Positions 8,868 through 18,059 of a stretch of 64,000 bases of DNA are shown piece by piece. Origin of the DNA: Alteribacillus iranensis (GTDB lineage Bacteria; Bacillota; Bacilli; Bacillales; Marinococcaceae). The translations under genes were made by a program, and so were the position numbers. The stretch's first letter is position 1; each line of letters starts with the position of its first letter. The stretch is taken from assembly GCF_900113025.1 (NCBI RefSeq), contig NZ_FONT01000004.1, positions 108,849 through 172,848 of the forward strand, written 5' to 3'. A model generated the notes under the pieces. It was not told the origin of the DNA. It was given only the letters and a program-made list of their open reading frames with translations, and ran no database searches.

Positions 8868-9082
8868 CTGGGACAAAACTAGAATAGTCAACTCTAAAGA
8901 CGAACGATCACATGTTGGAGGAGTCACCCGTTTCATAAACGCAGTGTATCAGCGTAGTCAAAATACGTAGACTCCAGCGGGAACAGCACGAGCTGAAGAT
9001 CCCGCAGGAAAGGCGTTTTCGCTTTCCGAGGAAGCTGAAGCCGTGCCCGCGGAAAGCGAAGTATTTTGACAAAGCGACAACA
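8868..9082. repeat. GC-rich intergenic repeat, family A (copy 1)
   Basis: This fills most of the 435-base gap between gerAA and the patatin gene. It begins with GAGGCTGGGACAAAAC and has a core with CCAGCGGGA, GATCCCGCAGG, CCGAGGAAGCTGAAGC and TGCCCGCGGAAAGCGAA. The core is bounded by a perfect inverted pair, GTCAAAATAC (8957-8966) and GTATTTTGAC (9061-9070). The same core elements recur near 30.3 kb and 32.8 kb. No protein is encoded. Confidence 0.7.
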
Positions 9083-9190
9083 TAAGTTGTTCGGATTTAT
9101 CTTTCATTTAAATACTTTTGTTCCAACCTCTCCGCTAAAATATCTCCATGTATTTTTCTTCTTATCTCTTCAAAAGACGCTTCATTCAAT

Positions 9191-9210
9191 AAAAAAAGCT
9201 ATAAGGCTTT
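9191..9210 (-). terminator. weak terminator overlapping the patatin gene end
   Basis: AAAGC and GCTTT on the minus strand form a short hairpin that includes the stop codon and is followed by seven Ts. The stem is only five base pairs, so the call is tentative. Confidence 0.4.
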
Positions 9211-10074
9211 GGTTTGATCATCTCCCCCCAAAAAGAGATGCAGTTGTTCTCTGTACGTTTCTGCTTCTTGGTAACCTTGTTGGTACAGTTGATACAATTT
9301 CTCTTTTTTTCGTTCCGTTCTCCTAACTTGTAAAGGTTCCTCTGGTTGAATCAACAATACGTCTCCCCGCTTCTCCATTTCTTTTACCAGTTCCATCGTT
9401 TGATTGTACTTGTTATGTCGATTTTTTAATGCTTGGCGAAAGTCATATTTGTCTTTAAAAGCATGTTTAAATAACCAGTTTAACTTGGTTGCTTTTTTAA
9501 CATAACCTTCATTTCTCGTTAAAATGATAACGTGCTTTTTATAGCCTTGTATGGTAGCAGGTGTGATAGGAATAGGATCCGCAATTCCGCCATCCATCAA
9601 TTCCTTCTCTTGATATCTCACACTACTAGCTAACATCGGCAATGAACTGGAGGCACGCATGACCGTGAGTAAATCTTTTTTCGTGGGGTAGGTATCATAA
9701 TAAACGGCCTCCCCGGTATGAATATCCGTGGTACTCACCACAAAGGTCGTGTTTGATTGAGAAAATGTATCAAAATCAAAAGGAAGGAGTTCATTAGGAA
9801 TCGTGTGAAAGATAAAGTCCATCCCAAATAATTCTCTCTGACGAAGCATGCGTAGATATGAAATACTATTGGTGCTATTCACCAATGTTTTCAGTATCTC
9901 TTGATTTCTTCCGCGTTGTTTCGCCACGTAAGAACTCCCAATAATAGAGCTTGATGATGCGGTTACCACAAGAGGGAATTCAACTCCTTCGTCATGGAAA
10001 AAATCAAGCACCCCTGCAGTGTATGCCCCTCTCATCCCTCCACCTTCCAGTATGAGGCTAACCTTCTCTGCCAT
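9199..10074 (-). CDS. patatin-like phospholipase family protein with altered nucleophile elbow
   Basis: A 291-residue patatin-fold protein close to the YjjU group. It has the oxyanion-hole motif LILEGGGMRGAYTAGVLD at the N-terminus and the catalytic aspartate motif LMDGGIADPIPI near residue 170. The nucleophile elbow, normally GxSxG (often GVSAGA), reads TASSSSIIGSS, so both glycines are lost although serines remain. Activity may be changed or absent. It probably acts on lipids in the cytoplasm or at the membrane. The ATG has GGGGGAAG about 8 bases upstream. It is a single-gene unit between two repeat-rich gaps. Confidence 0.85.
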   Translation of the reverse strand: MAEKVSLILEGGGMRGAYTAGVLDFFHDEGVEFPLVVTASSSSIIGSSYVAKQRGRNQEILKTLVNSTNSISYLRMLRQRELFGMDFIFHTIPNELLPFDFDTFSQSNTTFVVSTTDIHTGEAVYYDTYPTKKDLLTVMRASSSLPMLASSVRYQEKELMDGGIADPIPITPATIQGYKKHVIILTRNEGYVKKATKLNWLFKHAFKDKYDFRQALKNRHNKYNQTMELVKEMEKRGDVLLIQPEEPLQVRRTERKKEKLYQLYQQGYQEAETYREQLHLFLGGDDQTKAL

Positions 10075-10346
10075 TTCTTACACTTCCCCCATTTGAAATT
10101 ACAAGGTTTTTCCTTTTTATTACCATTATACTACTTTGGCGTAAGAGAGTAAGGAACTCCGCTCACCGATAACATGTTGCAGCTTATTCTCTGCTTAATT
10201 CCAGCACGCTTTGATGGTGATAAACTTGCACATTGGTATATAATATAAATTTTTTAACTTTTCTAAATGTTAAAATTATAGGTAATGCCTTATCTATATT
10301 CAAAATGAGTAGAAACGTTTTTATCTTTACAAGGAGTGGATCTATC

Positions 10347-12674
10347 ATGCCTATTACAAGAAAATCCCTTGTGGGGACTCACTGGGGCAATTATGAAATT
10401 ACGACCCAAGATGGAGTCGTAGAAAATGTTCAACCTTCCCAACAAGATTCCAATCCTTCACCTATCGGGAATGTCTTGTACGATATATCGAATTCTGATT
10501 ACCGGATTGCCCAACCGATGATACGATCCAGTTATTTGCGAGGGGATCCGAACCATCGGATGCGCCGGGGAAAAGAATCATTCGTTCCTGTCAGTTGGGA
10601 CGAGGCCCTTGACCTGGCAGCTTCCGCTTTGAAAAAAACAAAGGATAAAGCAGGAAATTCGGGGATCTACGCTGGGTCCTATGGGTGGGGGAGTGCTGGC
10701 CGTTTTCATCATGCCCAAAGTCAACTTCACCGATTTTTCAATATGATTGGAGGATATACCGGATCCGTTAACTCCTATTCAGCCGCCGCCGCTGAAGTCA
10801 TCATTCCCCATGTACTTGGAATTGATGCCTTTACGGCAGGAAAGCAATTAAACCTTGATGACGTAGCAGCGGACTGTGATTACCTAGTTGCGTTTGGAGG
10901 CATGAGCGGATACAATAATCAAAACATGCCAGGCGGTGTGGGCGATCACCGTGATAAAAATCTAGTAGATAAACTGGTGGAAAGGGGAACGGAAGTCATT
11001 TCGATTAGCCCGTGGGCTTCCGACACCCCTTCCTTTCTAGCAACGGAATGGATAACTCCGCGTCCATGTACTGATACAGCTATTATGTTAGGGATTGCCT
11101 ATGAACTCGAAGTAAATGGAAGGGTAGACACTGAATTCATAAACAGTCATACGGTTGGTTACGATGAATTTCAATCTTATTTGTTAGGAAAAACGGATGG
11201 AATTCCAAAAGATGCCTCCTGGGCTGCATCTCTCGCTGGTATTGATCCAACCGATATCCAAAGCCTTGCTTCTAGACTTGCGGCAGCAAACTGTCCGGCA
11301 ATCACCGTCAGCCTGTCGTTACAGCGGGCGGAACACGGGGAACAAACGTATTGGATGGCTGTCGTTCTTTCTGCCATGTTGGGCGCCTTCGGAAAACCAG
11401 GCGGCGGGGTCGGCTTTATGTGGATGAGTAATGGGACTAATATTTTTAATCAAATCCCTTTTCAATGGGGAAAGCTTCCTCAAGGCCGAAACTCTGTATT
11501 ACAGCCTATTCCCGTTGCTCGTGTTGCCGATATGTTATTACACCCCGGCGAAACGTATACTTACAACGGTAAAACAAGGACCTATCCTGATATCCATTGT
11601 ATTTACTGGGCTGGCGGAAACCCGTTTCATCATCATCAAGATTTAAACAGGCTTCGGAGGGCTTGGCGCAAACCAGAAACCGTCATTGTCAATGAATCTG
11701 TCTGGACGGCTACCGCTCGCCATGCCGATATCATATTTCCAGCTAATACGTTTATGGAGCGAAATGATATCGTTTGCGGGAAAGACTACTTTATTACTCC
11801 CTCCAAAAAAGCGTTAGATCATTATGCTGACTCCCGGAGCGACTACGACATTTTCTCTGGATTAGCGGAACGAATGGGGGTACGAGACGCTTTCACGGAA
11901 GGACGCGATGAGATGGAGTGGCTGGAAACAATTTATCAAGAGAGTCGCGCGAACGCGAAAAAAGCAGGAATTGACCTGCCTTCCTTCACTGAGTTTTGGG
12001 AGGCCGGAGAACCGATTAACATCGAACCGCAAGTGAAGGAATGGAAGAATATCTTTACTCAGTTCCGCAACCAACCGAATCACCATCCACTGCGAACTCC
12101 ATCTGGAAAAATTGAAATTTTTTCAAGTACGATCGATTCTTTCGGATATGATGATTGCCGGGGACATCCTCGCTGGTATGATAAGCGTGAATGGCTTGGA
12201 GGATCAAGAGCTAAATACTTTCCACTACACATGGTTTCGCATCAACCACGTAACAAGCTCCACAGTCAATTGGATTTTAGTCGCTTTAGTCGTGAAACCA
12301 AAACGCACGATCACGAGACTGTCATTTTGCATCCAGCCGATGCCAGGGAACGTGGTATTAAAGACGGTATGATCACACGTATCTTTAACGACCGAGGCTC
12401 ATGCCTTGCAGGAGCTCACCTATCGGACGATATTATGCCTCGCGTGATCAGCTTACCGACAGGCGCATGGTTCTGTCCAGATGACAAAGAAGGGCCAGAA
12501 AGTTTGGAATATCATGGTAACCCTAACGTCTTAACACCAGATATAGGTACTTCATCGCTTGCACAGGGACCAATCGCAAAAAGCTGTCTAGTTGATATAG
12601 AACCATTTGAAGGAGAAATCCCAGATGTGAAAGCACAGCTGAAACCAGTAATAAGCCCTGGCACCGATCGATGA
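10347..12674 (+). CDS. molybdopterin-dependent oxidoreductase of the BisC/TorA/DMSO reductase type
   Basis: A 775-residue catalytic subunit using bis-MGD molybdenum. There is no N-terminal [4Fe-4S] cysteine cluster, as expected for BisC/TorZ/DorA. It carries the family blocks YGWGSAGRFHHAQSQLHRFF and NSYSAAAAEVIIPHVLG, whose SYS serine is the likely Mo ligand, and a C-terminal MGD-binding domain. Likely substrates are S- or N-oxides such as biotin or methionine sulfoxide; the exact one cannot be read. No twin-arginine signal is present, so it is cytoplasmic. ATG 10347 has AAGGAG 10 bases ahead; the upstream in-frame extension looks like AT-rich leader. No electron-transfer partner or chaperone is adjacent. 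Confidence 0.9.
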   Translation: MPITRKSLVGTHWGNYEITTQDGVVENVQPSQQDSNPSPIGNVLYDISNSDYRIAQPMIRSSYLRGDPNHRMRRGKESFVPVSWDEALDLAASALKKTKDKAGNSGIYAGSYGWGSAGRFHHAQSQLHRFFNMIGGYTGSVNSYSAAAAEVIIPHVLGIDAFTAGKQLNLDDVAADCDYLVAFGGMSGYNNQNMPGGVGDHRDKNLVDKLVERGTEVISISPWASDTPSFLATEWITPRPCTDTAIMLGIAYELEVNGRVDTEFINSHTVGYDEFQSYLLGKTDGIPKDASWAASLAGIDPTDIQSLASRLAAANCPAITVSLSLQRAEHGEQTYWMAVVLSAMLGAFGKPGGGVGFMWMSNGTNIFNQIPFQWGKLPQGRNSVLQPIPVARVADMLLHPGETYTYNGKTRTYPDIHCIYWAGGNPFHHHQDLNRLRRAWRKPETVIVNESVWTATARHADIIFPANTFMERNDIVCGKDYFITPSKKALDHYADSRSDYDIFSGLAERMGVRDAFTEGRDEMEWLETIYQESRANAKKAGIDLPSFTEFWEAGEPINIEPQVKEWKNIFTQFRNQPNHHPLRTPSGKIEIFSSTIDSFGYDDCRGHPRWYDKREWLGGSRAKYFPLHMVSHQPRNKLHSQLDFSRFSRETKTHDHETVILHPADARERGIKDGMITRIFNDRGSCLAGAHLSDDIMPRVISLPTGAWFCPDDKEGPESLEYHGNPNVLTPDIGTSSLAQGPIAKSCLVDIEPFEGEIPDVKAQLKPVISPGTDR

Positions 12675-12691
12675 ACCGACATCAAGCATAG

Positions 12692-12775
12692 TAGAAAAGC
12701 GCAAGGAACCCGCCGAGGAGGCTTAGCGCCAAGAGTAGGGTTGAAGTGACCTCGAGCGATGGTACCTGGCACTAG
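12692..12775. repeat. intergenic repeat, family B (copy 1)
   Basis: It begins AAGCGCAAGGAACC and contains CCGCCGAGGAGGCTTAG and GGTTGAAGTGACCTCGAGC. The same blocks occur at 33.06 kb and 35.69 kb. It lies 18 bases after the molybdoenzyme stop and is noncoding. Confidence 0.6.
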
Positions 12776-12821
12776 ACGTAGCTAACCCTTCATAAAAGTT
12801 ATACACAAGCACTAAAAAAAC

Positions 12822-12856
12822 AAAACGCATGGGACAGTACCAATCCCATGCGTTTT
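12822..12856. terminator. bidirectional intrinsic terminator
   Basis: AAAACGCATGGGA and TCCCATGCGTTTT form a perfect 13-bp stem with a 9-base loop. A and T tracts on the two sides let it serve the molybdoenzyme gene on the plus strand and the EamA gene on the minus strand. Confidence 0.85.
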
Positions 12857-12919
12857 CGTATATTCTCTTATGAGGGCTCATTGCTTTCCCGCTGTAAGAA
12901 AGTCCCCTGTGTCACCTAG

Positions 12920-13834
12920 CTATTGAGCCAGTTCCTTTTCTTTCAAGATGGGAACCGCTTTTCGTTTTTTCCTCGTCGTGAGCAAAACACCTGTAATGAC
13001 CACGAAAGCACCTATCACTTGGACAGGCGTAATTTTCTCTCCAAGGAAAAGGTAAGATCCAATAATAGTAAAAACCGGCAAGAAGTTTAAAAACACAGAA
13101 GCCTGGGACGGCCCTACGGCTTCTACTCCTTTATTCCACAAAACGAGAGCAACAACGGATGGGAAAATTCCTAAAAATAATAAACCTAACATATGATCGG
13201 ACTCAAAAATAGGTGGAAATCCTCCGACAGCCCATTCGATCGATGCGATTGGAAAAAGTGCTATATTGGCAATCACAAACATAACTAATAATCCACCGTA
13301 AGCTGGAAATTTTGCCAAATGGTACTTCACGAGAATGGAATATGCCACCCATGTTAAAACAGCGCCGATCATGATCACGTCCCCGACATTAAATGCGAGA
13401 TCTCGAATGACCTGCCAAGAACCACCTGTAATAACCCAGATGGCTCCTCCGACTGACAAGAAAACTCCGAGCCATTGGATACCTCTTAATTTTTCATTTA
13501 AAAAAAGCATACTGAATAATATAGTAACCACAGGGATGGAGGATTCCATGATCGATACATTAATAGGACTTGTAAATTGAAGAGATGCATAAATAAATGT
13601 ATTAAAAAAAGCAACTCCCGTAAGCGCGAGAGCTACCAGTGGCTTCCATTCCGTCCGGAACGTATGTCGATAACGCCATGCCTGTCTCCATCCGATAGGA
13701 AGTAATAGTAATAACGCAATGAAAACACGAAAAAAAGCGACCGTATACGGGGGAATATCATTTACCGCTTTGCCGACAATGATATTACCTGCATACAAAA
13801 CCGCAGTGATGAGTAAAAAAACATAAGCTTTCAT
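12920..13834 (-). CDS. EamA/DMT family transporter
   Basis: A 304-residue membrane protein with ten predicted helices in two homologous five-helix EamA repeats, the second beginning near residue 150. Typical family segments are AFFRVFIALLLLLPIGW, PVVTILFSMLFLNEKL and LPVFTIIGSYLFLGEKIT. Members export amino acids, purines or other metabolites across the cytoplasmic membrane; the substrate here is not predictable. A GAAGGAGAGG site precedes the ATG. It is monocistronic between terminators. Confidence 0.9.
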   Translation of the reverse strand: MKAYVFLLITAVLYAGNIIVGKAVNDIPPYTVAFFRVFIALLLLLPIGWRQAWRYRHTFRTEWKPLVALALTGVAFFNTFIYASLQFTSPINVSIMESSIPVVTILFSMLFLNEKLRGIQWLGVFLSVGGAIWVITGGSWQVIRDLAFNVGDVIMIGAVLTWVAYSILVKYHLAKFPAYGGLLVMFVIANIALFPIASIEWAVGGFPPIFESDHMLGLLFLGIFPSVVALVLWNKGVEAVGPSQASVFLNFLPVFTIIGSYLFLGEKITPVQVIGAFVVITGVLLTTRKKRKAVPILKEKELAQ

Positions 13835-13908
13835 TGTAGTTCCCTCTCCTTCTCAAGTCCCAGTATAACTCTTTTCGTGATAAAGGTTAAGCAGAGGGCG
13901 TTTTTAAT

Positions 13909-14229
13909 TTAATCATTCTCCTTTTGAAGCATTTCAAACTGTTTGTACAAATCTTTTAAAGCAGCCGTAATCGCATTTTTTGCTTTTCCAGAATAATTAT
14001 TTTCAATCGCTTTCACTGGTCCCTCTATTCCATCTCGTAAACTATAGCCTCGTAACGTTTGGTTAATAAATTCACGGCCGTGCTCGGTCGCTAACGTGCA
14101 AGAGCATTCCAAAATCACCCCGTAACGCCGGTCTAATTCAGCGGTGACAGTCAATGTTTGAAACATACTCTGAGCAGCCATTCCTCCAGGGAGACGGGCA
14201 TGTCCCGCAATAAAAATTACATTATTCAT
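13909..14229 (-). CDS. DUF3870 domain protein
   Basis: A 106-residue soluble protein with the pattern I associate with DUF3870: an FIAGHARLPGGMAAQ opening, ECSCTLATEHGREFI in the middle and a terminal helix KNAITAALKDLYKQFEML. Function unknown; related proteins occur singly in many Firmicutes. AAGGAG lies 9 bases before the ATG. It stands alone 75 bases upstream of the EamA gene on the same strand. Confidence 0.8.
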   Translation of the reverse strand: MNNVIFIAGHARLPGGMAAQSMFQTLTVTAELDRRYGVILECSCTLATEHGREFINQTLRGYSLRDGIEGPVKAIENNYSGKAKNAITAALKDLYKQFEMLQKEND

Positions 14230-14454
14230 AGTAAATTACTCCTTCCCGTTTTCTCCACAAGCCTTATTATATCACACCATAGCAAGTGTCATTTCTTACA
14301 GAAAACAAGGATGAACAAGTTCAGGATAAGCGAGCCCTGCTGTAGAAGATCTACCGCCAGCACCCAAACATTTGCCTGGCTTGATTGGAATAAAACGGAA
14401 AAGGAGAAAAGACGAGAGAATGGTTCGATCTAACCGGACCGATAAGTCGGCTCG

Positions 14455-14736
14455 TTAATCAGCAACTCTTAACACGTCATGATAATCTTCATTCTTCTCT
14501 AGTTGTCTCTCGGCGTAACTACATTGTGGAATAATTTTTTTATTCTCTGCCCTGGCTTTATCCACTACTTCCTTCACTAGTTTTTTCCCAAGACCTTGAC
14601 CACCGTATTGTTCGGATACCCTCGTGTGCTCAATAATGATATTGCTGTTATGATCCGTTGAAAACGTAATTTCCGCTGCTTTCTCCCCATTCTCTTCTAT
14701 ATAAAATTCACCGTTTCCTTTCACTATTTCAGTCAT
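14455..14736 (-). CDS. small GNAT-fold N-acetyltransferase (YjdJ-like)
   Basis: A 93-residue protein of the short GNAT class (Gcn5-related, PF14542-like). The acetyl-CoA pyrophosphate loop is seen as EQYGGQGLGKKLV, followed by KIIPQCSYAERQLEKNED, the usual C-terminal strand of this group. Substrate unknown. AAAGGAGAGG lies just before the ATG. The 225-base gap to DUF3870 holds no feature that I can name. Confidence 0.85.
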   Translation of the reverse strand: MTEIVKGNGEFYIEENGEKAAEITFSTDHNSNIIIEHTRVSEQYGGQGLGKKLVKEVVDKARAENKKIIPQCSYAERQLEKNEDYHDVLRVAD

Positions 14737-14868
14737 TCGTAATCCTCTCCTTTTTGCTGCGTCTGTTCACTTATTCCCCACTTCTCTATTCTATTAATCA
14801 TTTTACTAGTTTGAGAAGTCCATTTCTTAAATAAATAGAATCAGATATTAAAAAATAATATCAATTGT

Positions 14869-14895
14869 TAAACAATTATCAATTCATACCGATAT
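14869..14895 (+). promoter_or_regulatory. sigma-D (flagellar/chemotaxis) promoter of the chemoreceptor
   Basis: TAAA (14869-14872), a 15-base spacer and ACCGATAT (14888-14895) match the B. subtilis sigma-D consensus TAAA-N15-GCCGATAT in all but one base, 47 bases before the coding start. Confidence 0.8.
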
Positions 14896-14941
14896 AAAAA
14901 TATAAGACATTTGTACTAATTAAGAAGGGAGTTGCGTATGC

Positions 14942-16957
14942 ATGGCAAAGTTGAAATTCAGCCATAAAATTATTGGGATGACTATATCTATTATTATTGC
15001 AACTGTACTTGCTCTTACTCTATTTACTTACCAATCACAGCATCAATTACTTTCTGAGCAAATGGAATCAGATGCTGAACATGTTTTGATCCAATTAGAG
15101 GAGAACACTGCCAGCTTTCATCAAACCTTGAACATTGTGGAACAGAGCTTAAAAAATAATTATATAAAACTCGCTCACTCCACTGCAGAAACATTGTCCG
15201 TAACGGGTTCTCTTACGGTGGATTCTCTTTCTTCTCTTGCGGAGAAAATAGGGGTTTCTGAAATTCACATTACGGATGAAACGGGTAAGCTCACGTATAG
15301 CAATGAAGAAGATGTCATTGGATATATGTTTGATTCCGATGAACAATCATCCCCTTTTATGGAAGCTATCGGCAACCCGGACTTTGAATTAGCTCAAGAG
15401 CCAGTCACCCGCGGAAAAGACGGTAAACTTTCTATGTATGCAGGAGTTGCTAGAAGAGATGAACCTGGTGCTGTTCAAATTGGATTGGAGCCAGCTGAAT
15501 ATCAGGAGCTGTTGGATTCTTTTAGCCTGCAGGAAGAAGTTGCAACCTTATCATTTGCTGAGACCGGCTTTGCGTTTATTGCCGACAAGGAAGGAGTAAT
15601 AACCGCTCACCCTGATAAAGAATTAATTGGTTCCCAGTTAACAGATCTTCCTTTTGGTGACCGCATGTCCAACGAACAAACGGGGAATTTCCAATATAAA
15701 GACGACGGTGTAACCAAATTCCTGTCTTTTACGCGTTCTTCCGAAGATGGCAGCATATTTATGACGAGTGTAAATACGGATGACTATTTCGCCCAGTTGA
15801 ATACGCTTCTGTTACAGTTTTTGTTCACGGCATTCATCGTTATTTTGTTATCTGTCCTCTTTATTATTTATTTTACAAGACAAAGTATTTCACAGCCAAT
15901 TGCACGTTTAAAAGAAGCTTTGTCTGACATAGCTTCCGGTCATTTAACCATTGATTTGTCTTCAAACAGAAACGATGAAATCGGTGAAATGTTTCAGCAC
16001 CTTCAGAAATCTACTTCTAGCCTCCGACAATTAATCAGTAACATTTCTGCTTCTTCTGAAAATATCGCATCATCTGCAGTAGAGCTATCAGCAAGCACGG
16101 ATGAGACAAGCCGGGCTGCCGAACATATATCTGAAACTATTCAAGAGGTTGCTGCCGGCACGGAAAAACAAAGCAGCAGCACAGAATCAACAACGAATAC
16201 AATCGCCGAGATGGCTACCAGCATAGAACAAATCAGTGCTAGTGCTCAACAGGTATCGGCCAGTGCTCACAACACAGCGGCTAAATCGGAAACCGGAAAT
16301 GAAGCGAGTGACCGTGCCATGGAACAAATGTCATCCATACAGACCGCCATGCAAGTACTTTCAAAAGAAATCAAAAATCTAGGAGAACAGTCCTATCAAA
16401 TTAGTGAGATCACCCAGACCATTACGGATATTTCAGGAGAGACAAATTTACTAGCGTTAAATGCTTCCATTGAAGCTGCCCGGGCCGGTGAATCCGGTAA
16501 AGGGTTTGCAGTGGTTGCCGAGGAAGTAAGAAAATTAGCAGAAAAATCTGCTCGATCGGCTGACCAAATTACTGAGCTGATTTCCCGAAACAACAATCAA
16601 ACGAAGAAAGCTGTCCAAACGATGGAAACAGCCACTCACGAAGTGACGGATGGAATCAAATTAGTTCATTCTACAGGAGAAGCATTTCAAGAGATCAAAG
16701 CAGCAACCAATGATGTTACAAAGCAGACAGAAGAAGTAGCTTCTGCCATCCAACAAATTGCAGATAGTACAAAAGTAGTCCAAAGTACGATAGATGCTAT
16801 TAATGAAATTGGGTCCCGAGCCTCTGTAGAATCACAAAATGTATCGGCAGCTACAGAAGAACAGCTTGCAGCCCTTGAAGAGGTATCGGCTTCCACTTCC
16901 TCCCTTTCCACAATGGCTGAGGAATTACAAGCGTTAACCAAACAGTTTAAAATTTAA
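14942..16957 (+). CDS. methyl-accepting chemotaxis protein
   Basis: A 671-residue transmembrane receptor that signals to CheA. Helix 1 spans about residues 10-30, followed by an extracellular dCache-like sensor of about 250 residues with [20 protein letters not shown]. Helix 2 lies near 290-312, then a HAMP domain and the cytoplasmic signalling hairpin with tip motif [20 protein letters not shown]. The ligand cannot be predicted; the dCache class often binds amino acids or organic acids. AAGGGAG lies about 10 bases before the ATG. A sigma-D promoter precedes it and a strong terminator follows, so it is transcribed alone. No other motility gene is in the window. Confidence 0.95.
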   Translation: MAKLKFSHKIIGMTISIIIATVLALTLFTYQSQHQLLSEQMESDAEHVLIQLEENTASFHQTLNIVEQSLKNNYIKLAHSTAETLSVTGSLTVDSLSSLAEKIGVSEIHITDETGKLTYSNEEDVIGYMFDSDEQSSPFMEAIGNPDFELAQEPVTRGKDGKLSMYAGVARRDEPGAVQIGLEPAEYQELLDSFSLQEEVATLSFAETGFAFIADKEGVITAHPDKELIGSQLTDLPFGDRMSNEQTGNFQYKDDGVTKFLSFTRSSEDGSIFMTSVNTDDYFAQLNTLLLQFLFTAFIVILLSVLFIIYFTRQSISQPIARLKEALSDIASGHLTIDLSSNRNDEIGEMFQHLQKSTSSLRQLISNISASSENIASSAVELSASTDETSRAAEHISETIQEVAAGTEKQSSSTESTTNTIAEMATSIEQISASAQQVSASAHNTAAKSETGNEASDRAMEQMSSIQTAMQVLSKEIKNLGEQSYQISEITQTITDISGETNLLALNASIEAARAGESGKGFAVVAEEVRKLAEKSARSADQITELISRNNNQTKKAVQTMETATHEVTDGIKLVHSTGEAFQEIKAATNDVTKQTEEVASAIQQIADSTKVVQSTIDAINEIGSRASVESQNVSAATEEQLAALEEVSASTSSLSTMAEELQALTKQFKI

Positions 16958-17008
16958 AAAGATCCTCTGCTAGAAAAAATCACGATATAGAAACTATATT
17001 AGTATAAA

Positions 17009-17039
17009 GACTGCTAAGAATTGTTAGCAGTCTTTTTTT
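17009..17039 (+). terminator. intrinsic terminator of the chemoreceptor gene
   Basis: GACTGCTAA and TTAGCAGTC form a 9-bp stem with a six-base loop, followed by seven Ts. Confidence 0.9.
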
Positions 17040-17193
17040 GCTTTGATATAACATTTCCATGTTGTGATGATTAACTGATTAGCTCTTGAAACGATAAAGT
17101 TGAACCGTTAGTATAGATTTGTTAATAATCAAATAACGTAGCGTCACTTTTAGGGAGTGACCAACCAAGTATGAAGGAGGAATATATCTTATC

Positions 17194-17559
17194 GTGAATA
17201 AGTCGAAAGGTTTTATAGAATCAGAAATAAGCAAGGCTATTACTCAGTGGGAAAAAGACTATCTAGGACGTGGCTCTATCTCTGTGAAGACTGACATACT
17301 GCGTGATATGGTGATTGTCAATCTGCAAGGTATATTGACGCCAGCAGAATACACCGTTTGTAAAACAAAAGAAGGTATGTTATCGATAAAAAAAACAAGA
17401 GCAGAATTAGTGGAGTCTGGTATAGAGGAATTAAAGGATTGTATCCTAACGATCACTGATAAAGAGGTTAAAAGCTTTCATACCGATATTAGTTCCCGTA
17501 ATGGAGAGCGTGTGATGATCTTTAAATTATACGAGAACCTGGAAAATGAGGTAAAATAG
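17194..17559 (+). CDS. DUF2294 protein (YbcI-like)
   Basis: A 121-residue soluble alpha/beta protein whose start (EISKAITQWEKDYLGRGSIS) and core (MVIVNLQGILTPAE) follow DUF2294, the family of B. subtilis YbcI. The start is a GTG with AAGGAGG 12 bases upstream. In B. subtilis the homologue lies in the ybc cluster with the DabAB genes, and here too it directly precedes dabB-dabA, which suggests a link to inorganic carbon handling. Biochemical function unknown. GTCACT/AGTGAC flanks a short loop about 30 bases upstream and might be an operator. Confidence 0.8.
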   Translation: MNKSKGFIESEISKAITQWEKDYLGRGSISVKTDILRDMVIVNLQGILTPAEYTVCKTKEGMLSIKKTRAELVESGIEELKDCILTITDKEVKSFHTDISSRNGERVMIFKLYENLENEVK

Positions 17560-17610
17560 GTTTCATGCAAAGAATGATTGAAAGATAGAAAGTCAATTTC
17601 AACAAAACAT

Positions 17611-17639
17611 TTGACAAATTCCAAAACATTGTATATATT
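17611..17639 (+). promoter_or_regulatory. sigma-A promoter upstream of dabB
   Basis: TTGACA (17611-17616), a 17-base spacer and TATATT (17634-17639) make a strong housekeeping promoter. The RNA would start near 17646, giving an unusually long leader of about 410 bases before dabB. Confidence 0.75.
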
Positions 17640-17853
17640 AAACAACTGTAAATAATATTTTGATTACTCTTATGGATATACTTTAGCATTTCTTTAATCT
17701 ATCCATGTTGAAGAAATGAAAAAGTATGAATATAAGAATACATTCTACATAAATGTTTATAAATATTTTTCACGGTTGTTATTTGTTATGCAGCATTTGA
17801 ATATTTCTGGTAGCTTTTCAAAAAACTTCATCCATCGAAGTGAGTTGAAATGA

Positions 17854-17917
17854 AACCGGCAATTTTTACATTCAATGAGACATACTCATTGAATCTAAAA
17901 GTTGTCGGTTTTTTTAT
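17854..17917 (+). terminator. terminator or attenuator in the dabB leader
   Basis: An outer stem AACCGGCAA/TTGTCGGTT encloses a perfect inner hairpin, TTCAATGAG/CTCATTGAA, and runs into eight Ts. It lies between the sigma-A promoter at 17611 and dabB at 18060. It could end transcription from the promoter conditionally or simply end readthrough from DUF2294. The rest of the 500-base gap is AT-rich without a credible gene. Confidence 0.7.
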
Positions 17918-18059
17918 TTTTATCGTACCCCGCCTTTGAATACGCGCTTTCTCGAAGGAGAGCTATTTATCAATCTATCATTACAGACAAACTACCTTTC
18001 TATGAAATATTTGATAAAACACACAAATTCCATGAATTTAAGTCAGGAGAGAGCAAAAT

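Noticed and set aside
12512-12772. Minus-strand frame across the molybdoenzyme end and the repeat
   Set aside because: It is antisense to a strong coding region and runs through a noncoding repeat.
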